Positions 1 through 7,803 of a DNA stretch of 45,322 nt are shown here, piece by piece. Numbering within the stretch: the first letter of the stretch is position 1; every line of letters starts with the position of its first letter. The stretch lies in contig NZ_CP024769.1 of NCBI RefSeq assembly GCF_011395035.1, forward strand, positions 288,543-333,864. Direction: 5' to 3'. Below the pieces are notes generated by a model. It had not been told where the DNA came from and searched no databases. It saw only the letters and a program-made list of their open reading frames with translations. Origin of the DNA: Pantoea cypripedii. GTDB lineage: Bacteria; Pseudomonadota; Gammaproteobacteria; Enterobacterales; Enterobacteriaceae. The position numbers were made by a program, and so were the translations under genes.

Positions 1-249
1 CTCCGGAAAACAAAATGGCGTATAGTGTTAACCGGTTCCCGACCTCGTCATCAGAGATTGTTCAGCCTGCCTTGTGATGCGAAGTCAGTCTCGCGAGAGA
101 AAGCTTCCTGGTACTCTTCGGCCCGGACAAGGAGGCGGGAGCCACTCTACAGACGAAGTCACTGTGATAGCTGCTTCCAGCGGCGCGCGGCTTCCCGGTT
201 ATCAGTTCAGATTTCAGAGAAATCATAATCTGACCCTCCAAACATACAA
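1..249. other. Non-coding stretch, no gene recognised
   Basis: Open frames here on both strands give arginine/serine-rich or low-information translations without a recognisable domain or good ribosome binding site. The stretch lies downstream of the minus-strand deaminase gene and may hold the end of something that begins left of the window. I see nothing I can name. Confidence 0.4.
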
Positions 250-320
250 GCGGCGCGATTTATCGCGCAATTCTGTGCACGGGACCAGAAAACCCGGCGC
301 GATGAATCGCGCCGCTACGG
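250..320. repeat. Palindromic intergenic repeat, copy A (REP/BIME-like)
   Basis: Two GC-rich half-elements face each other: a left arm with GGCGCGATTTATCGCGC and a right arm with GGCGCGATGAATCGCGCCG followed by CTACGG. Each half is itself nearly palindromic, and the pair can form one long hairpin. It sits just after the stop codon of the deaminase gene, so it may also stabilise or end that transcript. Related copies lie at 3064-3139, 5101-5124 and 20183-20252. Confidence 0.75.
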
Positions 321-328
321 AACCAGCG

Positions 329-1747
329 TTACACCGTCACACCTGCGCGCTGTTGCAGCGTCTGCACCGCATCAGCGGCAGCTCGCCTCAGCTCCAACAA
401 ATCAACCCCCGGAATCACATCATCCTGCATGATAATGTTGCCGTGGCAGAGTAGCGCTTTGATGTGCGCCCGTCCGCCACAGGCAATCGGGCCGATGGCC
501 ATATCGTGCAAGCCAAAGTAGCGCGGATCATCGAGTTGATAGACCGCGATATCCGCCGCCATTCCCGGTGCAATCACGCCAGTGTTCAGCCCCAGTACCT
601 GTGCACCGCCGTGAGTGCCCCAGCGCACCACATCTTCAATGCTGGCGGCATCACCACCCCCTTCGAAGGTGCCACCGGCATAACGTGGTTGCGCCAGCAT
701 GCCTTTGCGGGCGCGTTGTAATTGCCAGGCCGCATGAGTTTCGCTCTGCATATCTGCGGCTTCATTGGATGCCGCGCCATCAACGCCTATCGAAATTTTC
801 ACTCCTGCCTGCTCCAGGGCGACCAGGTCAGCAATACCACTGCCGAGGCGGGCGTTGCTCTGCGGGCAATGGGCGATGCCGCTGCCTGCCGCGCCGAGTA
901 AGGCGATCTCTTCCGGCAGTAACTTCACCAGATGGGCGAACCACACATCGCTGCCGATCCAGTCATGTTCGGCACAGAATTGCAGCGGCGTCATACCGAA
1001 TTTCGCTTTAGCGGCATCGAGATAATCAACGGTTTCGGAGAGGTGGCTGTGCAGACGAATGCCCAGCTGGCGCGCCAGACGGGCGCTTTCCCGCAGCTCC
1101 TGTTGGGTGGTGGAATGCAGCGTGGTGGTGGGGGCCATCACCACCTGACGCATCGCGAAGGGATCGGCTTGATGATATTGCGCCACCAGTCGTTCGACAT
1201 CGGCCATCATGGTGTCGAATTTTTCCGGGCGTAGCGCGGTGGGTAAATCGCTCTCCAGTCCGCGACTTTGGGTGGCACCTCCACGACATAACACAAAACG
1301 CACGCCGAGCTGCTGTGCTTCCTCAAACAGGATTTGCGCGCCATCAAACGGCATCTCCGGCCAGTAAAGATAGTGGTGATCGGCAATGGTGGTACAGCCG
1401 GAACGCACCAACTCCACCAGACCGATGCGCGCGGCGATGCGGAAGGTGTGTTCATCAAACGCACCACGAAAACGGTAAGGCGTCGCAGCCAGCCAGGCCC
1501 CGAGGCTTTGGTTCAATCCCTGCGGCTCGCCCTTCAACAGCGATTGAAACAGATGATGATGGGTGTTAACCCACCCCGGATAGATAACGCAATTGCCTGC
1601 GTCGATCACCTGCTCATCGGCCTGTGCCTGAAGAGAACCCAGTTCGCGGATCAGGCCGTTTTCAATGCGGATATCGCGCGCGCTGCTGCGGGGCTGCTGA
1701 GCATCGCCGGTGAGGATAGCCTGGCAGTTTTTAATCAGAATTTTCAT
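329..1747 (-). CDS. 8-oxoguanine deaminase-like amidohydrolase
   Basis: A 472-aa cytosolic metal-dependent hydrolase of the amidohydrolase superfamily, in the AtzB/TrzN/8-oxoguanine deaminase branch. Visible landmarks are the metal-binding NTHHHLFQ near residues 61-68, HSHLSET in the middle, HCPQSNARL and the GVDGAASNE stretch that carries the late metal-ligand aspartate. Family members deaminate 8-oxoguanine to urate or hydrolyse related purines and triazines; the exact substrate cannot be read from sequence. The ATG at 1747 follows an AAGGGA ribosome site and lies 9 bp after the stop of the NMT1-type binding protein gene, so the two form one operon. The link to a nitrogen-regulated promoter and a purine-riboswitch candidate upstream favours a purine-derived substrate. 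Guanine deaminase or hydroxyatrazine-type hydrolase are alternatives. Confidence 0.8.
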   Translation of the reverse strand: MKILIKNCQAILTGDAQQPRSSARDIRIENGLIRELGSLQAQADEQVIDAGNCVIYPGWVNTHHHLFQSLLKGEPQGLNQSLGAWLAATPYRFRGAFDEHTFRIAARIGLVELVRSGCTTIADHHYLYWPEMPFDGAQILFEEAQQLGVRFVLCRGGATQSRGLESDLPTALRPEKFDTMMADVERLVAQYHQADPFAMRQVVMAPTTTLHSTTQQELRESARLARQLGIRLHSHLSETVDYLDAAKAKFGMTPLQFCAEHDWIGSDVWFAHLVKLLPEEIALLGAAGSGIAHCPQSNARLGSGIADLVALEQAGVKISIGVDGAASNEAADMQSETHAAWQLQRARKGMLAQPRYAGGTFEGGGDAASIEDVVRWGTHGGAQVLGLNTGVIAPGMAADIAVYQLDDPRYFGLHDMAIGPIACGGRAHIKALLCHGNIIMQDDVIPGVDLLELRRAAADAVQTLQQRAGVTV

Positions 1748-1756
1748 GGCTGTCCC

Positions 1757-2725
1757 TTACATGGCCGCCTGACGGTAGAACTGGGTAGTGAAGGCTTTTT
1801 GCCACGGCGTGGCGGCATCCAGCAATCCGGCTTTCACCATAAAATCGCGCGTGGTTTGCCAGCGTTGTGCCGTCATCACCCCTAAGCCCTGTTTTGCGGC
1901 ATCGCCACCATCGATCAGATGCAGCGTTTTCATCTGCGACACGCCAAAGGCCAGGATCGCGTCGGTCATCTGCGGGTTTTCTTTTTTGATCAGGGCGTTA
2001 CCCGCAGTTGGATCGGCCAGATAGGATTTCCAGCCTGCCATCGACGCTTCGACAAAGCGTTTCATCACATCCGGTTTCTGCTGCAACAGGTCATCGCGCG
2101 TTACCAGAATGCCGCCATACGCGGGATAGCCGTAATTGGCGAACAGATAGAATTTGCTGTCCGGCTGTACCTCTTTGATTTGCTGAACTTCTGAGGTGGC
2201 GTAGGCCTGCTGAGCGGTATTTTTATCGGCGAGGAACGGCTGCATATTGAAAGTATAAGGGCGCACCTGGCCGTCGCTGAGCTGATATTTGCTTTTCAGC
2301 CACGGCCACCAACTGGCCTGGCCGCTGGCGGAGACCAGCACGGTTTTGCCCTTCAACCCCGCCAAATCTTTAACATCACCGTGGGTGATAATGCCTTGCG
2401 GATCGAACTGGAAGGGGGCGGCAATGGCTTTTAGCGGGAAGTGACGCTGGATGCCCTGCAACACCTGAAGATCATAGCTGACGATAACATCGGCACGATT
2501 TGCCAGCAGCAGCGTCATATTATTCAGCTGCGGCCCGCCCGAACGGACTTCCACATCCAGCCCATATTTTTTATAGATCCCGGTGGCGACAGCCTGGTAA
2601 TAACCGCCTTGTTCGGCCTGCGCCACCCAGGTGGTTTGCAGCACCAGCTTGTCGGCGGCGTGGGCGAGAGAAGATGCGCCGATAAGTGCGGCGAACAGGG
2701 ACAAACGGAAGGATGACATTGACAT
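1757..2725 (-). CDS. NMT1/THI5-like ABC transporter substrate-binding protein
   Basis: A periplasmic solute-binding protein of the SsuA/TauA/NMT1 type, about 322 aa from the chosen start. The frame is open to 2869, but the ATG at 2725 is preferred because it follows a GGGGG ribosome site and opens a typical signal peptide (MSMSSFRLSLF... ending SLAHA, residues 1-23). The body shows the family pattern: an early TTWVAQAEQGGYYQA segment, an NRADVIVSYD segment and a later GYPAYGGILVTRDDLL segment. It probably captures a nitrogen compound for an ABC importer whose permease and ATPase are not in this window. It is co-transcribed with the deaminase, and its roughly 165-nt leader holds a structured RNA candidate. 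The ligand is inferred to be a purine or pyrimidine-like molecule from context only. Confidence 0.85.
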   Translation of the reverse strand: MSMSSFRLSLFAALIGASSLAHAADKLVLQTTWVAQAEQGGYYQAVATGIYKKYGLDVEVRSGGPQLNNMTLLLANRADVIVSYDLQVLQGIQRHFPLKAIAAPFQFDPQGIITHGDVKDLAGLKGKTVLVSASGQASWWPWLKSKYQLSDGQVRPYTFNMQPFLADKNTAQQAYATSEVQQIKEVQPDSKFYLFANYGYPAYGGILVTRDDLLQQKPDVMKRFVEASMAGWKSYLADPTAGNALIKKENPQMTDAILAFGVSQMKTLHLIDGGDAAKQGLGVMTAQRWQTTRDFMVKAGLLDAATPWQKAFTTQFYRQAAM

Positions 2726-2764
2726 AAAAACCCCCAAAGCAAACGCAGAAATTGTGTTCGTGTC

Positions 2765-2840
2765 CAGGGGATGGTGCGGTGTATCAACCTGCTCACGATG
2801 CATAGCACCGTCCCCTGACGAGGTACAGCCGAAGCTGTAG
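2765..2840 (-). promoter_or_regulatory. Candidate NMT1-type (xanthine/urate) riboswitch in the leader
   Basis: On the minus strand CAGGGG (2817-2812) can pair with CCCCTG (2770-2765), then after two unpaired bases on each side GGTGC (2809-2805) pairs with GCACC (2777-2773), enclosing a 27-nt apical region. A TACAGC-TTCG-GCTGTA hairpin lies immediately 5' at 2839-2824. The element ends about 40 nt before the ATG, whose ribosome site is GGGGG. The CCCC of the 3' arm could pair either with the 5' arm or with that ribosome site, as expected for a translational switch. The NMT1 RNA motif is an established xanthine/uric-acid riboswitch class named for its association with NMT1-domain genes. The match is by gene context, size and shape; I could not score it against the covariance model. 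Confidence 0.5.
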
Positions 2841-2898
2841 AGCAATGTTCCGCATGGCAGGCGCGCCACGCTAACCGCTTATACTCTGCACTGAAATT

Positions 2899-2914
2899 AG
2901 CAAAGCCCATGCCA
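2899..2914 (-). promoter_or_regulatory. Sigma-54 promoter motif for the binding protein-deaminase operon
   Basis: Read on the minus strand the sequence is TGGCAT-GGGCT-TTGCT, one mismatch from the TGGCAC-N5-TTGCW consensus, with the required GG-N10-GC spacing. Transcription would start near 2889 and give a leader of about 165 nt before the ATG at 2725. Confidence 0.6.
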
Positions 2915-3029
2915 TTCACAATGTTTATTATTATCATCATGATTTTAATCAATAAATTTCTTTCCGATATTATGAGTGAGTGAGATGTTTGTGAAACTTT
3001 GCTCTTATGTGAGTCATTAGTTGCTGATT

Positions 3030-3046
3030 TGCATCTTTATGGTGCA
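3030..3046. promoter_or_regulatory. Probable NtrC binding site
   Basis: TGCATC-TTTAT-GGTGCA matches the NtrC dyad TGCACC-N5-GGTGCA at 11 of 12 defined positions. It lies roughly 115-125 bp upstream of each of the two diverging sigma-54 motifs, a normal enhancer distance for both. Confidence 0.6.
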
Positions 3047-3063
3047 ATAAAGTTGCATTTAAT

Positions 3064-3139
3064 CCGTAGCGGCGCGATTTATCGCGCGTCGTTGCATCGG
3101 TGCACTACAGCAACAGCGCGATAAATCGCGCCGCTACGG
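3064..3139. repeat. Palindromic intergenic repeat, copy B
   Basis: A nearly perfect long inverted repeat: CCGTAGCGGCGCGATTTATC on the left and its complement ending GCGCCGCTACGG on the right, around a loop of about 30 nt. It lies between the NtrC-like site and the plus-strand sigma-54 motif, so it occupies the DNA that must loop for activation. Confidence 0.8.
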
Positions 3140-3153
3140 AGTCGTGCGATTTG

Positions 3154-3169
3154 TGGCACAGATATTGCC
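3154..3169 (+). promoter_or_regulatory. Sigma-54 promoter motif for the 2OG-Fe(II) oxygenase gene
   Basis: TGGCAC-AGATA-TTGCC matches the -24/-12 sigma-54 consensus at every position except the last, with exact GG-N10-GC spacing. Transcription would start near 3180, about 130 nt before the ATG at 3309. Confidence 0.7.
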
Positions 3170-3249
3170 AGATTGATATTGAGTAGAAGCTGTCAGCCGT
3201 GGTCGTTGCCCGGTGGGTCATTGCTCGATCGCCCAGCCAATGGGCGCGG

Positions 3250-3298
3250 GGATGGCCTGCCAGTTGCGGTGCAGGTCATCCGTTATCTCTTTATAACG
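3250..3298 (+). promoter_or_regulatory. Two adjacent hairpins in the oxygenase leader
   Basis: GGATGGCCTGC (3250-3260) pairs with GCAGGTCATCC (3271-3281) over 11 bp, with one G-U pair and a 10-nt loop. A second stem, CGTTAT/ATAACG (3281-3298), shares base 3281 with the first, so the two could compete, and ends at the GAGG ribosome site. The arrangement could control ribosome access; no known riboswitch class is recognised. Confidence 0.4.
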
Positions 3299-3308
3299 AG
3301 GTGCACCA

Positions 3309-4289
3309 ATGGAAAAGACAACGACTTACGCAATGCATGAACTTGATAAAGAATCGCGGATGGGCGCTCGCGGCAGTGAAGCGGTGCGCGAAGTGCGTAT
3401 CATCGATCTCGCTGATTTTGACCAACGTAAACACGAAATCGCCGACCAGCTGTGGCAGGCCGCAATGGAGATCGGTTTCTTCCAGGTATCCGGCCACGAC
3501 ATCCCACTTGAAGATATCAACGCGGCATTCGCTAATGCGCAGCGTTTTTTTGCGCTGCCGGAAAATGAAAAAGCCCGCCATCCCCTGAGCCGCAATGCGG
3601 GGTGGGAATATCGCGCGCAAATCCGTCCTTCCACCGGCAAGCCTGACCAGAAAGAGTCATACCAGATCACACTGCCGCGCATGGATGGCCTGTGGCCGGA
3701 TGATGACACCCTGCCTGGTTTCCGGGATCAGGTGATGACGTTCGAGCGTCAGTGCTGGGCGGTGGGTATGAAACTGCTTTCCTGCTTTGCATTGAAGCTT
3801 GGCTTCCCGGAAGACTTCTTCAGCCACGCACATGAACCCACGCAGGCCACTTATCAAAGTACCTTACGTATGCTGCATTATTTTGCGATCACCGGTGAGG
3901 TGGATGGTCCGTGGCGTGCGGGTGCGCATACCGATTTCGATTGCCTGACGTTGTTGTTCCAGCGTGATGGGCAGGGCGGTTTACAGGTGTGCCCGGGTAA
4001 AGAGATGGAAGAGCAGGTCTGGACGCCAATCGCGCCGCTGGATGGGCTGATCACCTGTAATATTGGCGATATGCTGATGCGCTGGAGCGACGATAAATTG
4101 CCGTCCAATTTCCATCGCGTGGCGAATCCGTTACCTGGTGAGTCGGTTCCGGCGCGCTACAGCCTGGCATTTTTCTGCCAGGCAAATGAAGACGTCATGA
4201 TCGAAGGGCCGGAGAAAAAATATCCACCGATTTCGGCGAAGGATTATCTGGCACAACGAATCAGTGCCAACTTCTCCGGCAAATATTGA
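3309..4289 (+). CDS. Isopenicillin N synthase-family 2-oxoglutarate/Fe(II) dioxygenase
   Basis: A 326-aa cytosolic non-haem iron oxygenase. The N-terminal DIOX_N region (about residues 30-140) has the IIDL start and the GFFQVSGHDIP motif. The C-terminal jelly-roll supplies the iron triad H207, D209 (HTDFD) and H269 (NFHRV), and R283-Y-S285 is the usual 2-oxoglutarate-binding RxS. Length fits the family. The ATG at 3309 has an ACGAGG ribosome site. It is transcribed away from the binding protein-deaminase operon, from a sigma-54 motif, so it probably hydroxylates or opens a nitrogen-containing compound during nitrogen limitation. The substrate is unknown; plant-type and antibiotic-type relatives share the same fold. 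Confidence 0.85.
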   Translation: MEKTTTYAMHELDKESRMGARGSEAVREVRIIDLADFDQRKHEIADQLWQAAMEIGFFQVSGHDIPLEDINAAFANAQRFFALPENEKARHPLSRNAGWEYRAQIRPSTGKPDQKESYQITLPRMDGLWPDDDTLPGFRDQVMTFERQCWAVGMKLLSCFALKLGFPEDFFSHAHEPTQATYQSTLRMLHYFAITGEVDGPWRAGAHTDFDCLTLLFQRDGQGGLQVCPGKEMEEQVWTPIAPLDGLITCNIGDMLMRWSDDKLPSNFHRVANPLPGESVPARYSLAFFCQANEDVMIEGPEKKYPPISAKDYLAQRISANFSGKY

Positions 4290-4352
4290 GCGCACAAATA
4301 ATACCGTTTCGCTTCATAAGTCAGCGCTGAATTATTTTTAAGCCAAATTTGT

Positions 4353-4380
4353 GTGCAGGATGTGCAATTGCATCCTGCAC
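4353..4380. repeat. 10-bp inverted repeat after the oxygenase gene
   Basis: GTGCAGGATG and CATCCTGCAC flank an 8-nt centre that is itself nearly symmetrical. It lies about 65 bp after the oxygenase stop. It lacks a following T-run, so it may be a weak terminator, a transcript-stabilising hairpin or a protein-binding dyad. Confidence 0.45.
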
Positions 4381-4561
4381 CTGTCGATTAATTCACCATA
4401 AAGTGATTTAACTATTTACCTGCGGAAATATCCTGGTATTGTAGTGTAAGCCTGAGTAAGTGAAGTGTAAGGTACTGCAAGTCTGAGCGGTTCTGATTTT
4501 TCCGGCGTTCATTACTGCGGTATAAACCTGAAACCAACTTCAATGAGTGACACACGACACC

Positions 4562-5098
4562 ATGAATTCCCCTGCAATGTTTAAGGCACTGGCCGCTCTG
4601 GTTTTTCTCTCTCTCGCAGGGTGTTCCTCCCATTCTGCCCATCGTGACTCACAGGCCGATAATGACGGTGCCCAGAGCCAGGAAGATCTTATTCCGGTTA
4701 TTGCCGCGCTGCATGACCAAATGCATTCATGGCAGGGAACCCCCTATCAATGGGGTGGTACACAATTATCCGGTGTCGATTGTTCCGGTTTCGTTTGGCG
4801 TACCTTAAAGGATCGTTTCAATATTCCGATGGATCGCGTCACCACGCGTGAATTAATTCAAATGGGTGAGCGGGTTCAGCCTGACCATATGCAGCCCGGA
4901 GACCTGGTATTTTTCCGCATCAACCATGAATTGCACGTTGGTTTTTACGACACCGATCAACAATTCCTGCATGCATCGGCCAGCCGTGGTGTGATGCGTT
5001 CTTCTCTCAACAATCCTTACTGGAAATCGGTATTTATTCAGGCGCGGCGCCTGCACCGTGAATACAACTCCGAAATCACTCTGAATAAAACCACCTGA
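4562..5098 (+). CDS. NlpC/P60 family lipoprotein (cell-wall endopeptidase)
   Basis: A 178-aa lipoprotein with a C-terminal NlpC/P60 papain-like domain that cuts peptide crosslinks in peptidoglycan. The signal ends in the lipobox LAGC with C21 as the lipidated residue, so the enzyme is membrane-anchored and periplasmic. The catalytic cysteine is C74 in DCSGFVW; H125 in ELHVGFY is the catalytic histidine and H137 the likely third polar residue. It resembles MepS/Spr and YafL of E. coli in size and layout. An in-frame GTG at 4547 is an alternative start, but the ATG at 4562 gives a normal signal peptide. It is a single gene, with the cyclase gene following 73 bp later. Confidence 0.88.
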   Translation: MNSPAMFKALAALVFLSLAGCSSHSAHRDSQADNDGAQSQEDLIPVIAALHDQMHSWQGTPYQWGGTQLSGVDCSGFVWRTLKDRFNIPMDRVTTRELIQMGERVQPDHMQPGDLVFFRINHELHVGFYDTDQQFLHASASRGVMRSSLNNPYWKSVFIQARRLHREYNSEITLNKTT

Positions 5099-5100
5099 CA

Positions 5101-5124
5101 GCGCGATAAATAGCGCCGCCGCCG
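5101..5124. repeat. Degenerate half of the palindromic repeat, copy C
   Basis: GCGCGATAAATAGCGCCGCC matches one half-element of the repeats at 250, 3064 and 20183 with an A-for-C change in the core. No partner half is present. It begins 2 bp after the NlpC/P60 stop codon. Confidence 0.55.
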
Positions 5125-5171
5125 ATCGCAGATACACTGTATATCACCGTCATCTAATTGAAGGGTCACTG

Positions 5172-6305
5172 GTGAATATCAGTCTGAGAGAACGTCGGCA
5201 AACGATGCCGCACTGGCGCGAGCGAAGCGATATGGTCAGACAGGCGTTGTCACAAAGCCTGCCGTGGTTTGCCTTTGTCAATTTCAGTTTCGCGTTGGTT
5301 ATTGCCCTGCGCAATTGGCTGGTCGTTAACTACGACGACAGTCTGCTCAGTCATAACGCGTTAATTCCGGTGATTGAAACAGGCGTCTGGCTGGTGATCA
5401 CCGCCTCGCTATTGCTCATGCTGGTGGCATGGCGTGGACTCACACAGGCCTCCGTTACCCTGCAATGGCTGAGCCTGACGCTGATCATGCTGATGAGTCT
5501 GATATGGTCTGCGAGCTGCTACTGCTTCCTGATTTACTGGCAACTGCCGTTTACCTATCCACTCGGTATTATTCTGCTATTAAGCGCCGTTACGGCACTC
5601 TATTTTTATCCGCAAGCGCTACTGGCTTACCTGTTGCCACTGTGGCTGGCACTTCCGTTTGCCAGTTGGCAACTCAACGATGGTATCAACTCACGTTTTT
5701 TTGTCGTCTGGCTGATTCTGACGCTAATCATCGTCTATGGCCGCTTTATGCTCATGCGCTGGTTCAACGAAGCCTGGTGGCGCTACGAGCAAAACCAACT
5801 CCTGATTTCGCGCCTGGACATGCTGGCGCACCAGGATGGATTAACCGCCACCGCGAATCGTCGTGCGCTGGAAAAGCATCTCAGCCAGGCGATAGCGCAG
5901 CAGCGACCCTTCAGCATCATCATGCTCGATGTTGATTACTTCAAACGTTACAACGACCATTATGGTCACCAGGCCGGGGATGCCTGTCTGGCGGCGGTCG
6001 CGGCCATCCTCAGAGAATCGGTGCGCACGCCGGAAGATGTGGTGGCGCGTTACGGTGGGGAGGAATTTGTGGTGATGCTGCTGGATGCGAATCTGGCGCA
6101 GGCAGAAGCGGTTGCCGGGCGTATTCAGCAGCATCTGCAACAGCGAGCGCTGGCGCATGCGACTTCAGCGGTGGCAGCCTATGTGACCGTTAGTATGGGA
6201 CTCGCCAGTAGTGCCCCCGACCTTGCCGCTGAGCCGTTGATCGCTCTGGCCGATGCAGCGTTGTATCGTGCCAAACAGCAGGGACGTAATCGCTGGGCGC
6301 GGTAA
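5172..6305 (+). CDS. Membrane diguanylate cyclase (GGDEF)
   Basis: A 377-aa inner-membrane enzyme predicted to make the second messenger cyclic di-GMP. The first ~200 residues hold about six hydrophobic segments, and the GGDEF domain fills residues 215-377. The active-site motif is RYGGEEF (GGEEF at 295-299), and the metal/substrate region MLDVDYFKRYNDHYGHQAGD (251-270) is intact. The allosteric I-site RxxD that normally ends five residues before GGEEF is not kept: D289 is present but residue 286 is Thr, with Arg one position too early, so product feedback may be weak. The start is GTG at 5172 with a GAAGGG ribosome site. No EIII, PAS or EAL domain is seen; the membrane part is a sensor of unknown signal. 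Confidence 0.9.
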   Translation: MNISLRERRQTMPHWRERSDMVRQALSQSLPWFAFVNFSFALVIALRNWLVVNYDDSLLSHNALIPVIETGVWLVITASLLLMLVAWRGLTQASVTLQWLSLTLIMLMSLIWSASCYCFLIYWQLPFTYPLGIILLLSAVTALYFYPQALLAYLLPLWLALPFASWQLNDGINSRFFVVWLILTLIIVYGRFMLMRWFNEAWWRYEQNQLLISRLDMLAHQDGLTATANRRALEKHLSQAIAQQRPFSIIMLDVDYFKRYNDHYGHQAGDACLAAVAAILRESVRTPEDVVARYGGEEFVVMLLDANLAQAEAVAGRIQQHLQQRALAHATSAVAAYVTVSMGLASSAPDLAAEPLIALADAALYRAKQQGRNRWAR

Positions 6306-6318
6306 CTTATTGCGGACA

Positions 6319-7803
6319 TTACGATGACTCCTGCGACTCTTTTTTTGCTGGCGGTGTAAACCAGTCTTCAGGCTTAACCACCACAGTGGCTTCGGGCTGT
6401 CCGACAAAGTTCGGCGACATAATCTGCACGCCAAATTCGTTAAAAACATCCTGGATGTGGCAATGGAGTTCGTTTCTGGCTGCTGCAAGCGATCCGTCAG
6501 CAGGAAGGCAAACCTGGAGTTCGTAGGCGATATACCAATCCATCAACGCCAGCTGCCGTACCAATATCGGCATGTCGTGGTTAATACTTCGTGTACGGCT
6601 GGCTGCGAGTTCCAGCATGCTGTGCACCTGGCGCCAGGGCGTGTCATAGCCAATCGTCACGCTGGTAGTCAGATTGATACCCGCACCTTTTAACGGCGAG
6701 CTGAGATTGATAATTTTACCGCTCACGACAACGGCGTTTGGCACCGTAACTTCATAGTTTTCCCGCGTCAGGAGTTTGGTCGCCAGCATGCCAACTTCAC
6801 TCACCACGCCTTCGTTGTCATTAATACGGATCACATCGCCTTTACGCAGGGCGCGTGAATAGGTGAGAACCAGCCCGCTCATGGCATGGTTCATTATTCC
6901 TGCCGATCCCAGTGTCAGCATCAAACCAAAAAATACACTGATGCCCTTGAAGGCCAGGGAATTGGCACCGGGAAGGAAAGGGTAGGCAGCAGACAGAGCA
7001 AACAGCCAGATAACGACACTAATTAAGCGCCGGGTGACGCCCACTGTTTCAGGATAAAGGCCTGGGATGTGGAGAGTGCCCATTTCGACCCGGCGCAAAA
7101 TCAGCCGGATGATGCGGGTAAAGAAGGCGGTAATCAGGAAAATCACCGCCACGATAAACAGCCCTGGTAATGCTGAGAGCATGGCGACGCCGATATCCTG
7201 CAACAGACTCAGGGCATAGTTGCCGAGGTCTATTCCCCAGACCCGGGTATAAGGAAACAGGCGTAGTATCCAGCTTAGCCACAGATAACAGGCACCAAGG
7301 CAGATGATGACCAGCAGCGAGTGATAAAAGCGCAGTCTGACAGGACCTAAGAAGCTGCGCATCGGTGCAGGTAGCAAATGACGATGTTTTGCGGGCCGTG
7401 TGTTTTCCTGCCGCGTCAGCCATTGTGCCACGCGCCAGCTCAACACCAGCAACAGGATCAGCAGAAATAAACCCGCCAGACTTTTGCCCAGCGAGAGCAG
7501 CAAATAATGCGGGGAGTATTGTTCTTTCAGCAGCAGACGTATGGCTTCCAGACGCTGGCGTACCCGTTCGGCAGCTTGTGCCAGCGTTAAATCATCTCCT
7601 TCATCCAGGTCTGCCTGGGCAAGTAACATGAATGGATGGTTATTAACAGAAAACAATACCGCTTGTTGGTGATAGCGCATCAGAGTGTGTGTCTGGACCG
7701 GTTGCTGCAAATCCGTCGCATTAAGGGCACGAAGCTGATTTATGATGCGCTGCACACGTTCTTCCGGGGTAGTCAGGCCGAATTTTGCCTGTAACATCAC
7801 CAC
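6319..7803 (-). CDS. MscS-family mechanosensitive channel, signal peptide out of frame
   Basis: A 494-aa remainder of a small-conductance mechanosensitive channel-type protein. An N-terminal soluble region (LTTPEERVQRI near the start) is followed by several membrane helices around residues 100-290 and the MscS beta domain (GDVIRINDNEGVVSEVGMLA, then VTVPNAVVVSGKIINLS). The frame starts only at GTG 7803 with no ribosome site, whereas an ATG at 7931 with an AAGGTGG site encodes a signal peptide in another frame. A single indel between about 7815 and 7860 would join them into one protein with a normal signal sequence. It is the last gene of the sulfatase operon. The gating region looks complete, so the break is recent, a sequencing error, or the protein uses an alternative start. 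Confidence 0.8.
   Translation of the reverse strand: MVMLQAKFGLTTPEERVQRIINQLRALNATDLQQPVQTHTLMRYHQQAVLFSVNNHPFMLLAQADLDEGDDLTLAQAAERVRQRLEAIRLLLKEQYSPHYLLLSLGKSLAGLFLLILLLVLSWRVAQWLTRQENTRPAKHRHLLPAPMRSFLGPVRLRFYHSLLVIICLGACYLWLSWILRLFPYTRVWGIDLGNYALSLLQDIGVAMLSALPGLFIVAVIFLITAFFTRIIRLILRRVEMGTLHIPGLYPETVGVTRRLISVVIWLFALSAAYPFLPGANSLAFKGISVFFGLMLTLGSAGIMNHAMSGLVLTYSRALRKGDVIRINDNEGVVSEVGMLATKLLTRENYEVTVPNAVVVSGKIINLSSPLKGAGINLTTSVTIGYDTPWRQVHSMLELAASRTRSINHDMPILVRQLALMDWYIAYELQVCLPADGSLAAARNELHCHIQDVFNEFGVQIMSPNFVGQPEATVVVKPEDWFTPPAKKESQESS

Noticed and set aside
74..454. Open frame of 126 codons on the plus strand at the left edge
   Set aside because: It overlaps the end of the deaminase gene antisense and crosses the palindromic repeat; no domain or ribosome site.
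3199..3588. Plus-strand frame of 129 codons overlapping the oxygenase start
   Set aside because: Out of frame with the oxygenase, which has the conserved iron-binding residues and a proper ribosome site.
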